A DNA stretch of 64,000 nt. Origin: Anabaena sp. WA102 (lineage in GTDB: Bacteria; Cyanobacteriota; Cyanobacteriia; Cyanobacteriales; Nostocaceae). How positions within the stretch are numbered: the first letter of the stretch is position 1; each line of letters opens with the position of its first letter. The notes below the pieces were generated by a model, which ran no database searches, was not told the origin of the DNA, and saw nothing but the letters and a program-made list of their open reading frames with translations. The position numbers were made by a program, and so were the translations under genes. This document shows, one piece after another, positions 7,533 to 16,152 of the stretch. The stretch lies in assembly GCF_001277295.1 (NCBI RefSeq), contig NZ_CP011456.1, positions 1,674,001-1,738,000 on the forward strand. Reading direction: 5' to 3'.

Positions 7533-8294
7533 ATGGCATTGCCATTACTTCAATACAATCCAAGTAGTCAAAATCACCGAGTGGCCAGCTTTGGTGTTGC
7601 TGACCAAAATGAAGATACACCTTATATCTATCGCATTGAAGATGTTAGTTCTTACACTGACATGACAAACATCATTTGGGCTGCTTATCGCCAAGTTTTC
7701 AGTGAACATGAAATTCTCAAGTTTAACCGTCAAGGGACCTTAGAATCTCAACTCAAAAACGGTTCTTTGTCAGTTCGTGATTTTATTCGCGGTTTAGCTA
7801 AATCTGAAGCTTTCTATCGTTTGGTTGTTTCTGTTAACAACAACTACCGTTTAGTAGACATCACCCTCAAACGCTTATTGGGTCGTTGTGCTTACAATAA
7901 AAAGGAAGAAATTGCTTGGTCAATTGTTATTTGTAACAAGGGCTTTGGCGGTTTCGTTGATGCTTTATTAGATAGCGAAGAGTATACCCAAAACTTTGGT
8001 GATAATACCGTACCTTACCAACGCAAGCGGTTTGTAGATCGTCCTTTTAACTTGGTAACTCCTCGTTACGGTGCTGACTTCCAAGAAACAGCCGGTACAG
8101 TCAAAACCGACTGGCGCTTTACTTTGGAGAATTTCTATACTGCTAAAGCTAAAGCCAAGCGTCTGAAAGCAGGTGATCCCGGCAACTTTGAAGCTATGGC
8201 GGCTTCTGTATCTGGTAAAGGTAACTATGCTCAAAAGCTATCTTCTTTTGATATTGATTACCTGAATGCTGTTCCTTACCGTGGCAAACGCTAG
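7533..8294 (+). CDS. cpcG4: Phycobilisome rod-core linker CpcG4
   Basis: This is the fourth rod-core linker, 253 residues, starting MALPLLQYNPSSQNHRV after a good AAAGGAGAAAAT site. The PBS-linker domain spans about residues 38-180 (IIWAAYRQVFSEHEIL, VRDFIRGLAKSEAFY, LLGRCAYNKKEEIAWSI, QNFGDNTVPYQRKRF). A soluble tail ends NAVPYRGKR. Its length equals that of Anabaena CpcG4. It is the last gene of the operon. Confidence 0.93.
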   Translation: MALPLLQYNPSSQNHRVASFGVADQNEDTPYIYRIEDVSSYTDMTNIIWAAYRQVFSEHEILKFNRQGTLESQLKNGSLSVRDFIRGLAKSEAFYRLVVSVNNNYRLVDITLKRLLGRCAYNKKEEIAWSIVICNKGFGGFVDALLDSEEYTQNFGDNTVPYQRKRFVDRPFNLVTPRYGADFQETAGTVKTDWRFTLENFYTAKAKAKRLKAGDPGNFEAMAASVSGKGNYAQKLSSFDIDYLNAVPYRGKR

Positions 8295-8504
8295 TACCGC
8301 TAGGCGGAATTAAAAATTAATAATTAAAAATTAAAAGTTAACTTCCGCTGTTGTGTACTAAGTTTACCCAAAAATTTTTAATTTATAGGGTGCGTTAGGA
8401 AGATAATTCTTGACGCACTCTTAATTTTTTGTGCTGTTGCTCATGGTTTTTGTAAATAGGAGTTTTTTGCCTATTCTATGAAGATGTACCTTAAGTGAAA
8501 TCTT

Positions 8505-8843
8505 CTATAACTCAATTAACTTAAAGCCCCAAATTTTCAAAACTGCGATCGCTATTTCTGGATCTATACCATCATAGGCTTCCCATTCAGACTGTGGATC
8601 TTTAGGATGCCCTTCACCTACGTAACCTGCAATTTTAATGATGGGAATATTCACTAAGTAATCACGTTCCATACCTTTAGGGAGAGCTAATTTAATTCTG
8701 CGACCCACAAACTTAGATGCACTAGATTCAGCTACAGATTCCCGAACTAAACAAATATCACCAGCAGTTCCCCAAGTAGTTTGGTAAATGTGGAGAAACG
8801 ATATATAACTTTCTGGTTTGATGGATCTTTTGAGAACTTGCAT
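8505..8843 (-). CDS. Hypothetical protein, 112 residues
   Basis: I do not recognise a family. The 112 residues have no signal peptide, membrane segment or clear motif. It opens MQVLKRSIKPESYISFLHIYQTT and ends IGGFKLIEL-like (IAVLKIWGFKLIEL). The mixed alpha/beta composition suggests a small soluble protein. It is a single gene on the strand opposite to cpc, downstream of msrB on the same strand but separated by a terminator hairpin. Confidence 0.6.
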   Translation of the reverse strand: MQVLKRSIKPESYISFLHIYQTTWGTAGDICLVRESVAESSASKFVGRRIKLALPKGMERDYLVNIPIIKIAGYVGEGHPKDPQSEWEAYDGIDPEIAIAVLKIWGFKLIEL

Positions 8844-8927
8844 TATCTAATCCTTATCCTTGTTTTCGACAATTTTATCTAAACTCTACCTGCTATATTC
8901 CAATTTCCTGCTTTTGACAGAATAAAA

Positions 8928-8947
8928 CAAGGGGTTTGCACCCCTTG
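8928..8947 (-). terminator. Rho-independent terminator of msrB
   Basis: The stem CAAGGGG pairs with CCCCTTG around a six-base loop. On the minus strand it is followed by a T-rich run (TTTTATT). It sits 33 bases past the msrB stop codon. Confidence 0.75.
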
Positions 8948-8979
8948 AGAGAGTTTAAAAAGTGAACCGTATTAGTGAT

Positions 8980-9474
8980 CTACGCAGGTGTAAACTGTAA
9001 AGATACACCGTTCATACAGTAACGGAGACCAGTTGGTTTGGGTCCATCATTAAAAACATGGCCTAAATGTCCACCACAATTACTACAATGGACTTCAGTT
9101 CGGGTCATGAAAAATGTTCTATCTGTAGTAGTAGCGATCGCCCCCTCTATGGGTTTAAAAAAGCTTGGCCAGCCAGTACCACTATTAAACTTAGTATCAG
9201 CAGTAAACAAAGCCTGTCCACACCCAGCGCAGACATAAGTACCAGGTTCATATTGCTTATCGAGGGGACTGGTATGGGAGGGTTCTGTACCATGTTTCCG
9301 CAACACCCGAAACTGTTCTGGTGTGAGGATACTCTTCCACTCTTCCTCTGTTTTTGTCACTGCAAACTCTGTGTTAGAAAGTGCCATAGATTCTGAACTC
9401 CAATTGATATAATGGGAAAAAAAGGCTGTACCGACTAATAGGGTACTGATTTGTAAAAAATTGCGTTTGTCCAT
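8980..9474 (-). CDS. msrB: Peptide-methionine (R)-S-oxide reductase, exported or membrane-anchored
   Basis: It reduces the R form of methionine sulfoxide in oxidised proteins. Its 164 residues begin with a hydrophobic signal or anchor (residues 5-25, FLQISTLLVGTAFFSHY), unlike the cytosolic form. The SelR domain has two zinc CxxC pairs (Cys82/85 and Cys130/133), the GTGWPSF motif and the catalytic Cys153 in RYCMNG. The N-terminus suggests protein repair in the periplasm or thylakoid lumen (inferred). It stands alone with its own terminator. Confidence 0.93.
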   Translation of the reverse strand: MDKRNFLQISTLLVGTAFFSHYINWSSESMALSNTEFAVTKTEEEWKSILTPEQFRVLRKHGTEPSHTSPLDKQYEPGTYVCAGCGQALFTADTKFNSGTGWPSFFKPIEGAIATTTDRTFFMTRTEVHCSNCGGHLGHVFNDGPKPTGLRYCMNGVSLQFTPA

Positions 9475-9673
9475 AATCTATTATTTGCTATTTTTCTCTT
9501 CCTTAGCCAAACAACTCCACAAGATTGATAAATTCTCTGACGAGAAATTGATGAAAATCACCTCAAAACATCTTGCTCCCTTGAAAAGAATATGTGATAA
9601 TTCTAAAATAAATTTAAATATACGGTATCTCTATCGGATTATCGGCGTTTATGCAGGAGGTATATTCATATAT

Positions 9674-9807
9674 GGTGTTGCTGAGTAAAAGTATGATTTT
9701 ATTATGCCTACGGCACGCTGCGCGAACACGCAGAGACGCTCCAGGCGCAGAGAGTAAGAGTTTGAGAGATGGAATTTTCGACTTTCATACCCCAATTCAC
9801 CAACGCC
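9674..9807. mobile_element. MITE family A, copy 2 (134 bp, 8-bp target duplication)
   Basis: It has the same length and ends as the copy at 5401-5534 (GGTGTTGCTGAGTAAAAG ... AATTCACCAACGCC). It is flanked by the perfect direct repeat TCATATAT at 9666-9673 and 9808-9815. The two copies share most of their interior, including CTACGGCACGCTGCGCG. It has no coding capacity. Confidence 0.9.
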
Positions 9808-9898
9808 TCATATATTTGCTAATTAAATGTACAAATTGCACCTATCCCATCACAATTAATCAGTTACCCTGGAGTTGATCTTTACAACGACAAAACTA

Positions 9899-10672
9899 AT
9901 GTGCCAACTGTTAGGAATGAACTGCAACGTACCCACAGACATTTGCTTTTCCTTTGAAGGTTTTTCTGCCAGAGGAGGAAAAACAGATGAACATAGTGAT
10001 GGTTGGGGAATTGCCTTTTTTGAAGGTAAAGGATGTCGGATTTTTTTAGACGCTGAAGCTTCTATAGCGTCACCAATTGCCGATTTTATCCGTCAGTATC
10101 CCATTCATTCTACTCATGTGATAGCTCATATCCGCAAAGCCACTCAAGGTAAAATAGCCTTAGAAAACTGTCATCCTTTCCGTCGGGAACTTTGGGGTAG
10201 ATATTGGGTATTTGCTCATAATGGTAATTTACCAGATTTTAACCCAGAAAATCATGGGGCTTTTCAACCTGTGGGCGCTACCGACAGCGAAAAAGCATTT
10301 TGCCTAATTCTTAATACTTTGCGATCGCATTTTCCCCAAGGACAACCATCATTAAAGGAACTCTACCAGACATTACATAAAATCACCAAAGAGATAGCAA
10401 TTCTTGGATCTTTCAACTATATGTTATCAAATGGTCAGCATTTTTTCACCTATTGCTCAACCAAACTTTGCTACATTATTAGACAAGCACCCTTTGCTGC
10501 GGCGCATTTAATTGATGAAGAAATGACTGTAGATTTTAGCGAATTGACCACACCAAGCGATCGCGTTGCTGTCATTGTTACCACACCCCTAACCGATAAC
10601 GAAGTTTGGACACAAATCCCACCGGGAGAGTTATTAATATTTCAGGATGGATTACCCCTAAAATTTGCCTGA
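9899..10672 (+). CDS. Class II glutamine amidotransferase (YafJ-like)
   Basis: This is a Ntn-type glutamine amidotransferase domain protein of unknown physiological substrate. I chose the ATG at 9899 because the next codon gives Cys2 (MCQLLGMNC), the N-terminal nucleophile; an in-frame start at 9875 would bury it. The 257 residues show family motifs: DEHSDGWGIAFF, THVIAHIRKATQG, ENCHPFRRELWG, WVFAHNGNLP and GATDSEKAF. There is no synthase domain, so it resembles the stand-alone YafJ/DUG3 group. It is monocistronic. Confidence 0.85.
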   Translation: MCQLLGMNCNVPTDICFSFEGFSARGGKTDEHSDGWGIAFFEGKGCRIFLDAEASIASPIADFIRQYPIHSTHVIAHIRKATQGKIALENCHPFRRELWGRYWVFAHNGNLPDFNPENHGAFQPVGATDSEKAFCLILNTLRSHFPQGQPSLKELYQTLHKITKEIAILGSFNYMLSNGQHFFTYCSTKLCYIIRQAPFAAAHLIDEEMTVDFSELTTPSDRVAVIVTTPLTDNEVWTQIPPGELLIFQDGLPLKFA

Positions 10673-11021
10673 TTTTTGACAACTATTTTATTAATAAGAA
10701 AGAGCAAAATTCATCATTAAATCCAAAAAAAATCAAAGCTGGTTTTAATTCAGCGAAGGCATTGACTTATGATACATTAAAGTCACGGTCTATAAAATCC
10801 TGCATCCCTAAAAAATTTTATCTTCACCGCGACTTACAGCACTTCCCGATGTTATGAGGCACAAAAACCCCACCCCCAACCCCCTCCCGTATCAAAAGCT
10901 TATCCTTTTCTTCCCCCCGCTGCGGGGGGATTTAGGGGGTGCGATGAGGGGGCTAATATGTACCTCATAAGAGGGGAAAACTGCTGTCAGAATAATTAGA
11001 CTTAATCAAGAATTGCTATAT
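10673..11021. other. Intergenic region holding a dispersed repeat
   Basis: No supported gene. The first ~160 bases look unstructured. The rest is the MITE-like repeat at 10836-10987, and the 3' end of the minus-strand sbpA gene follows. Confidence 0.6.
10836..10987. mobile_element. MITE-like repeat with TTATGAGGYACA inverted arms, copy 1
   Basis: The ends ACAGCACTT... and ...AACTGCTGT are inverted. Further inside are TTATGAGGCACA and TGTACCTCATAA arms, then an AACCCCACCCCC block and a CCCCCCGCTGCGGGGGG hairpin. A shorter relative with the same order of blocks is at 47935-48038. Confidence 0.7.
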
Positions 11022-12107
11022 TTAGCGTCTTCCACCTTGAATTTTGTCAAAAATCGCACCATCAGCAAAGAACTTCTTCTGTACAGTACCCCAGCCTCCA
11101 ATATCAGCTACAGTATAGAGTCGGGCAATATAAGGGAATTTATTTTTTACTTCTTTGGACACAGTAGGATCAACTGGACGAAAACCGACTTTAGCAAACT
11201 CACGTTGTGCTGCTGGAGTGAAAAGGAACTTGACAAAAGCTTCAGATACTTCACGATTTCCATGCTTATCAACATTTTTATCCACAACTGCGACAGGTCC
11301 TTCTATAGAAATATTAACTGGAGGAACTATGTAAGAAATATCTGTTTTTCCCTGTTGTGCAGCTAAAATGACTTCGTTTTCATAGTTTAGTAATACATCA
11401 CCCTGACCTTTTTTGTAAAAAGCATCACTAGACTCCCGTGCATCTTTGGGTAATACAACCACATTCTTAAACACATTAGTAACGAATTTCAAAGCCTGGG
11501 TATCATTTCCACCATTTTTAACTATAGCACCCCACAAAGCTAGAAAATTCCATTTAGCTCCACCAGATGTCTTGGGGTTTGCGGTAACAATCTTAACGTC
11601 AGGTTTCGTTAAATCACTCCAATTCTTGATATTTTTGGGATTACCAGCCCGAGTTTCCAGCGCAACTACTGAACGGGTAACAATTGCGTTATTCGGAGAT
11701 TCTTTTTCCCAACCTGGTTGAATCAAGCCGGCTTGTTCAATTTTTTTAATGTCTCCAGCCAATGCTAAGGCTACCACATCTGCGGCTAAACCATCAATAA
11801 CAGCGCGGGTTTGAGAGCCAGAACCACCATAGCTTTCCCGAATTAGAACATCTTGACCTTTTTCTCTTTTCCATTTTGCCACAAAATCGGGAATGATTCT
11901 AGCGTAAGCTGCCTTGGTGACTGCGTAAGTAACTAAGGTAAGTTCAACTTTTTTACCACTTTGACTAATGAGTTGTGTTTTCTGGGCTGTACCTGCAAAT
12001 ACAGGTAGAATAGTGCTTATACTTAAACTTGTGGCTAAGAACAGCGTAGGAAAGAATGGCTTTGTTGTTGGTACTAATTTTTTAGTATTGGAAGAATTAT
12101 CTGTCAT
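11022..12107 (-). CDS. sbpA: Sulfate ABC transporter substrate-binding protein (first copy)
   Basis: This periplasmic binding protein delivers sulfate to the CysT/CysW permease. It has 361 residues with an N-terminal hydrophobic export signal (PTLFLATSLSISTILPVFA). Family motifs are clear: VELTLVTYAVTKAAY, ESYGGSGSQTRAVIDGLAADVVALAL, ANPKTSGGAKWNFLALWGA and VDKNVDKHGNREVSEAFVKFLF. It lacks the lipobox seen in the second copy. It is divergent from the sbpA-cysT-cysW group. Confidence 0.93.
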   Translation of the reverse strand: MTDNSSNTKKLVPTTKPFFPTLFLATSLSISTILPVFAGTAQKTQLISQSGKKVELTLVTYAVTKAAYARIIPDFVAKWKREKGQDVLIRESYGGSGSQTRAVIDGLAADVVALALAGDIKKIEQAGLIQPGWEKESPNNAIVTRSVVALETRAGNPKNIKNWSDLTKPDVKIVTANPKTSGGAKWNFLALWGAIVKNGGNDTQALKFVTNVFKNVVVLPKDARESSDAFYKKGQGDVLLNYENEVILAAQQGKTDISYIVPPVNISIEGPVAVVDKNVDKHGNREVSEAFVKFLFTPAAQREFAKVGFRPVDPTVSKEVKNKFPYIARLYTVADIGGWGTVQKKFFADGAIFDKIQGGRR

Positions 12108-12805
12108 GGGATGTCCTTAAATTGGCTTAAAAATAATCTACGGCATCTTTGTCAGGATACAGTATTTAACCTATCGAAAAGAGCTTACCAGATGTAATAA
12201 ATAAAATCAATAGTTTTTGTACTTAAAAACAACTATTTTCCTATCGGATATTGTATGTATTTAATATTGCAGTTATTTTTTTGGTAATTTATTACTTGTA
12301 AAGCTTATATATTAAGTCTTTTGATAAACTAAATCTATTTTTGCTGCAAGTATTTGATTTAATTTATATATTATAAATAACTATTTAAGTAAGTATTTAT
12401 ATTTTGCAACCTCTATAAATACAATTGAAAATTGATACTTCTTTATTAGAGGCGTTGTAATTTGTCCTGAAACTGGTAAAATCACCATATTCCCTATCGT
12501 CAATATGCTGTTTTAAATGGCAATACCTTGTCCAAATCGAAAAAAGTCTTGATTTGTAGGTTGGATTGAGGTACGTTCACGTATCCCTGACGGGAGGCGT
12601 TAGCCATAGTGTGGCGATAGCTTGCGTGGCGACGTAGGAGCCATAGCCATAACCCAACAAATGTGTCGGGTTGCGCTGTCGCTTAACCCGACCTACAAAA
12701 AATGGACAAGGTATTGAAATGGCATTGACAATTATGTACTTGTGCGCTGAAGCATAATTGCAAGCTAAGAAATTAATTATCCGTAGTTTTACAGGAGGAA
12801 AAATA
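12108..12805. promoter_or_regulatory. Divergent intergenic region between the two sbpA genes
   Basis: About 700 bases without a supported gene. The left 400 bases are very AT-rich and probably hold the minus-strand sbpA promoter. A miniature element occupies 12521-12716. The right end has ACAGGAGG at 12791-12798, the ribosome binding site of the second sbpA. I could not identify an operator with confidence. Confidence 0.5.
12521..12716. mobile_element. MITE family B, copy 1 (196 bp, 6-bp target duplication)
   Basis: It opens CAATACCTTGTCCAAAT and closes ATGGACAAGGTATTG, inverted ends. It is flanked by AAATGG at 12515-12520 and 12717-12722. The interior has the cyanobacterial GTCGGGTTGCGCTGTCGC palindrome segment. 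Copy 2 lies at 63308-63456. Confidence 0.88.
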
Positions 12806-13900
12806 ATGAATTTGTGGCAACAATTACGGAAAATATTACAACTGAGGTTTAGCCCCAATTCTCTCAAAGGCTTTGTCTCACTTGTTTTAGTAGGAACGGT
12901 ATTGAGTGTATCTCTTGCTGCTTGTTCTGGGACAAACACCAGTAATGATACGGGTAAAAGCCAGAATGTAGAACTAACCCTTGTATCTTTTGCTGTCACT
13001 AAAGCTGCTCACGCTGCCATTATTCCCAAATTTGTGGAAAAATGGCAAAAGGAACATAACCAAACTGTAGTTTTCAAACAAAGCTATGGCGGGTCTGGTT
13101 CACAAACTCGTGCTGTAGTTGATGGTTTAGAAGCGGATGTTGTTCACCTAGCACTAGCTTTAGATACGCAAAAAATTGAGAAGGCGGGATTAATTCAAGC
13201 TGGGTGGGAGAAAAAATTTCCTAATAATGCTATTGTTTCTAAATCTGTCGCTGCTTTAGTAACTCGTGAAGGCAACCCTAAAGGTATTAAGAATTGGGCT
13301 GATTTAGCGAAAGATAATGTTAAGCTAATTACCGCAGATCCTAAAACTTCTGGGGTAGCGCGGTGGAATTTTCTCGCACTTTGGAATTCGGTCATTAAAA
13401 CTGGTGGAGATGAAACAAAAGCCATTGAGTTTGTGACTAAGGTTTATAAAAATGTCCCTGTATTAACTAAAGATGCTCGTGAAGCTACAGACGCATTTTT
13501 TAAACAAGGACAAGGTGATGCTTTGATCAATTATGAAAATGAAATTGTTTTGGCCAAAGACAAGGGTGAAAAAACCAATTATATTCTTCCTGATGTGAAT
13601 ATCTCAATTGATAATCCTATTGCTGTTGTTGATAAAAATGTTGATAAACATGGTAATCGGGAGGTGGCGGAAGCTTTTGTTAAATACTTATTCACTCCAG
13701 AAGCACAACAGGAATTTGCAAAAGTAGGATTTCGCCCTGTTGATGAAACAGTAGCTAAGAGTAAAGAGTTTGCTGACAAATATCCCCAAATCAAAACTTT
13801 AGGTACAGTTAAAGAATTAGGCGGTTGGGATGCTGTTCAGAAAAAGTTCTTTGCTGAAGGGGCAATTTTTGACCAAATTCAAGCTAAAAATAAGCGGTAA
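12806..13900 (+). CDS. sbpA: Sulfate ABC transporter substrate-binding lipoprotein (second copy)
   Basis: This sulfate-binding protein has 364 residues from the ATG at 12806, which follows a strong AGGAGG; a longer in-frame start at 12758 lacks this signal. The signal peptide ends in a lipobox (LSLAAC-type, VSLAACSG), so it is probably lipid-anchored. The core repeats the sbpA motifs (KQSYGGSGSQTRAVVDGLEADVV, ADPKTSGVARWNFLALW, VDKNVDKHGNREVAEAFVKYLF). It is closely similar to the divergent copy and heads the transporter operon. Confidence 0.94.
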   Translation: MNLWQQLRKILQLRFSPNSLKGFVSLVLVGTVLSVSLAACSGTNTSNDTGKSQNVELTLVSFAVTKAAHAAIIPKFVEKWQKEHNQTVVFKQSYGGSGSQTRAVVDGLEADVVHLALALDTQKIEKAGLIQAGWEKKFPNNAIVSKSVAALVTREGNPKGIKNWADLAKDNVKLITADPKTSGVARWNFLALWNSVIKTGGDETKAIEFVTKVYKNVPVLTKDAREATDAFFKQGQGDALINYENEIVLAKDKGEKTNYILPDVNISIDNPIAVVDKNVDKHGNREVAEAFVKYLFTPEAQQEFAKVGFRPVDETVAKSKEFADKYPQIKTLGTVKELGGWDAVQKKFFAEGAIFDQIQAKNKR

Positions 13901-13949
13901 TTGACAAGCCCCTGAATTTTCTAAAAAACAACTAACAACTGATTAAATT

Positions 13950-14819
13950 ATGGCTGTATCTTCTCCTGTACAAACTAATATTAAACCTTCGATTTGGAAG
14001 GTGTTTCTAGATAATTTGCTTCATCTTCCTTGGACTTGGCGAATTACTTTGGGATATCTAACTGTGATGTTATTTATTCCGATTATGGCCATGTTTCTCA
14101 AGGCTAGTACGGAATCTCCAGAGAAGTTTTGGGAAATTGCGACTAATGATTTAGCATTGGCGACTTATAACGTTACCTTTGTTACGTCTTTATTTGCAGC
14201 TTTGCTGAATGGTGTGTTTGGAACTTTGATTGCTTGGGTATTGGTGCGTTACGATTTTCCTTTGAAACGGATTATTGATGCGACTGTAGATTTACCATTT
14301 GCTTTGCCAACATCAGTAGCAGGTTTAACACTGGCAACAGTTTATAGTGATAATGGTTGGCTGGGTTCATTGTTAGCACCAATGGGGATTAAGGTATCCT
14401 TTACTCGGTTGGGAGTTGGGGTAGCAATGATATTTATATCTTTACCTTTTGTGGTGAGAACTGTCCAACCGGTACTGCAAGAAATGGAATCGGAAATTGA
14501 AGAGGCTGCTTGGAGTTTGGGTGCTTCCGAATGGCAAACTTTTTGGAAAGTGATTTTACCGCCTTTATTTCCGACAATTTTAACTGGTGTGGCTTTGGGT
14601 TTTTCCCGCGCTGTGGGAGAGTATGGTTCAACAGTAATTATTTCTTCTAATACACCATATAAAGATTTGATTGCACCTGTGTTAATTTTCCAACGGTTGG
14701 AACAATATGACTATTCCGGTGCAACTGTAATTGGTGTGGTTTTATTAGGAATTTCTTTGGTGATGTTGTTAGCAATTAATTTCTTACAAGCTTGGGCGAG
14801 AAGATATGACAATAGATAA
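13950..14819 (+). CDS. cysT: Sulfate ABC transporter permease CysT
   Basis: CysT (CysU) is one of two inner-membrane permease subunits for sulfate/thiosulfate import. The 289 residues contain about six membrane helices. The EAA loop that docks the ATPase reads EEAAWSLGASEWQTFWKVIL near residue 185. The opening segment YLTVMLFIPIMAMFLKAS is typical. It lies 49 bp after sbpA and overlaps cysW by 14 bases, indicating translational coupling. Confidence 0.95.
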   Translation: MAVSSPVQTNIKPSIWKVFLDNLLHLPWTWRITLGYLTVMLFIPIMAMFLKASTESPEKFWEIATNDLALATYNVTFVTSLFAALLNGVFGTLIAWVLVRYDFPLKRIIDATVDLPFALPTSVAGLTLATVYSDNGWLGSLLAPMGIKVSFTRLGVGVAMIFISLPFVVRTVQPVLQEMESEIEEAAWSLGASEWQTFWKVILPPLFPTILTGVALGFSRAVGEYGSTVIISSNTPYKDLIAPVLIFQRLEQYDYSGATVIGVVLLGISLVMLLAINFLQAWARRYDNR

Positions 14820-15645
14820 AGTTAAAAGACAAAAAAAACAAAGTTGGGTGCCGGCGGTTTTAATTGGGATTGCGATCGCCTACCTATTTCTGGTTCAATA
14901 TATTCCAGCTATTAATGTTTTTTTTGAAGCTTTCAAAAAGGGAACTGGACCATTTTTATCCAACCTGGCAAAACCGGAATTTCTCCATGCAGCTTGGTTA
15001 ACTCTATTACTGGCTGCGATTTCCATCCCTGTAAATGCAGTATTTGGATTATGCGCGGCTTGGGCGATCGCTCGACATAAATTCCCTGGACGCGCTATAG
15101 TTCTCAGTATCATTGATTTACCCTTTTCCATCTCCCCAGTCGTCGCCGGGTTAATGATAGTCCTACTATACGGCAGACAGGGCTGGTTTGGTCCTTGGCT
15201 ACAAGCACATAATATCCAAATTATCTTTGCTTTTCCAGGAATGGTAATGGCTACCGCCTTTGTGAGTATGCCTTTTGTCGCCAGAGAAGTAATTCCTATC
15301 TTAGAAGAATTTGGCAAAGATCAAGAAGAAGCCGCCAGAACATTAGGTGCAAACGATTGGCAAACTTTCTGGCGAGTAACTTTACCGAGTATTCGCTGGG
15401 GGTTACTCTACGGTTTAATCTTAACAAATGCCAGAGCAATGGGTGAATTTGGCGCAGTTTCTGTCGTATCTGGTAACATTGCTAATACAACCCAGAGTTT
15501 ACCCTTATTCGTGGAAGATGCTTACAAACAATATGAAACTGAAGCTGCTTTTTCTGCGGCTGTATTGTTAGCATTTCTAGCCGTAATCACCTTGATACTC
15601 AAGGAAATTCTAGAACGCAAAACCCAGATTAAAGAAGTTGAATAA
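14806..15645 (+). CDS. cysW: Sulfate ABC transporter permease CysW
   Basis: CysW is the second sulfate permease subunit, 279 residues with about six membrane helices. The EAA motif is EEAARTLGANDWQTFWRVTL, followed by the ARAMGEFGAVSVVSG segment of the family. It overlaps the end of cysT. The matching ATPase gene cysA is not next to it and must lie elsewhere in the genome. Confidence 0.95.
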   Translation: MTIDKVKRQKKQSWVPAVLIGIAIAYLFLVQYIPAINVFFEAFKKGTGPFLSNLAKPEFLHAAWLTLLLAAISIPVNAVFGLCAAWAIARHKFPGRAIVLSIIDLPFSISPVVAGLMIVLLYGRQGWFGPWLQAHNIQIIFAFPGMVMATAFVSMPFVAREVIPILEEFGKDQEEAARTLGANDWQTFWRVTLPSIRWGLLYGLILTNARAMGEFGAVSVVSGNIANTTQSLPLFVEDAYKQYETEAAFSAAVLLAFLAVITLILKEILERKTQIKEVE

Positions 15646-15704
15646 TGGGTAATAGGTAATGGGTAATTTTTAGACAGATATAAAATTACATCTTAGGAGT
15701 TGTT

Positions 15705-15971
15705 ATGAGCAGTGAAAATACCCTGATAAACAAGCGAATTCGCATCAGAATCACTCAAGATCATCATCAAGAACCTGTTATTTCTCGCCTAGTTTCCGAA
15801 TACGGCTTAACAGTAAATATCAAAGCTGCAATTCTCGGACAAAATGCTGTAGGTGATGGTTGGTTTGACTTAGATTTACAAGGAACAGAAACACAAATTC
15901 AAAATGGGTTAAATTATTTGCAAGAATTGAAATTGCAGGTTTGGGATGAGAATAGTATTAGTGATTGGTAA
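15705..15971 (+). CDS. NIL domain-containing protein
   Basis: This 88-residue stand-alone NIL domain (ferredoxin-like fold) contains IRIRITQDHHQEPVISRLVSEYGLTVNIKAAILGQN and GWFDLDLQGTETQIQNGLNYLQEL. NIL domains often sense ligands at the end of amino-acid import ATPases. A free-standing copy after sulfate-transport genes is common in cyanobacteria and suggests a regulatory role in uptake (inferred). It has a good TTAGGAG site and is the last gene of the operon. Confidence 0.85.
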   Translation: MSSENTLINKRIRIRITQDHHQEPVISRLVSEYGLTVNIKAAILGQNAVGDGWFDLDLQGTETQIQNGLNYLQELKLQVWDENSISDW

Positions 15972-16011
15972 AAAAAATTGCCGGCCAGATTCAGCAATAG
16001 ATCCAAGCAAT

Positions 16012-16143
16012 CAGGGCTATTTCATTCTTATTTAGCAGTTTATAGTCCGTTTTGACGGAATTTATTTATTAGCCCTGTTCGCGTAGCGTTTCCGTAGGCT
16101 ACTTCAGTTCAGGGCGAATTATGTTTAGAATGAAATAACCCTG
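16012..16143. mobile_element. MITE-like element with 19-bp inverted ends
   Basis: The left end CAGGGCTATTTCATTCTTA and the complement of the right end differ at two of nineteen positions. The interior has the GTCCGTTTT hairpin shared with 7352-7476. It begins 40 bases after the NIL-domain gene and ends ten bases before the 3' end of the minus-strand mrr-like gene. No target duplication is obvious. Confidence 0.75.
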
Positions 16144-16152
16144 GTTTAATAA

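Noticed and set aside
9461..9878. Short plus-strand ORFs between msrB and the amidotransferase gene
   Set aside because: They run across the MITE (the MILLCLRHAARTRR-type text appears in both MITE copies), so they are repeat translations, not genes.
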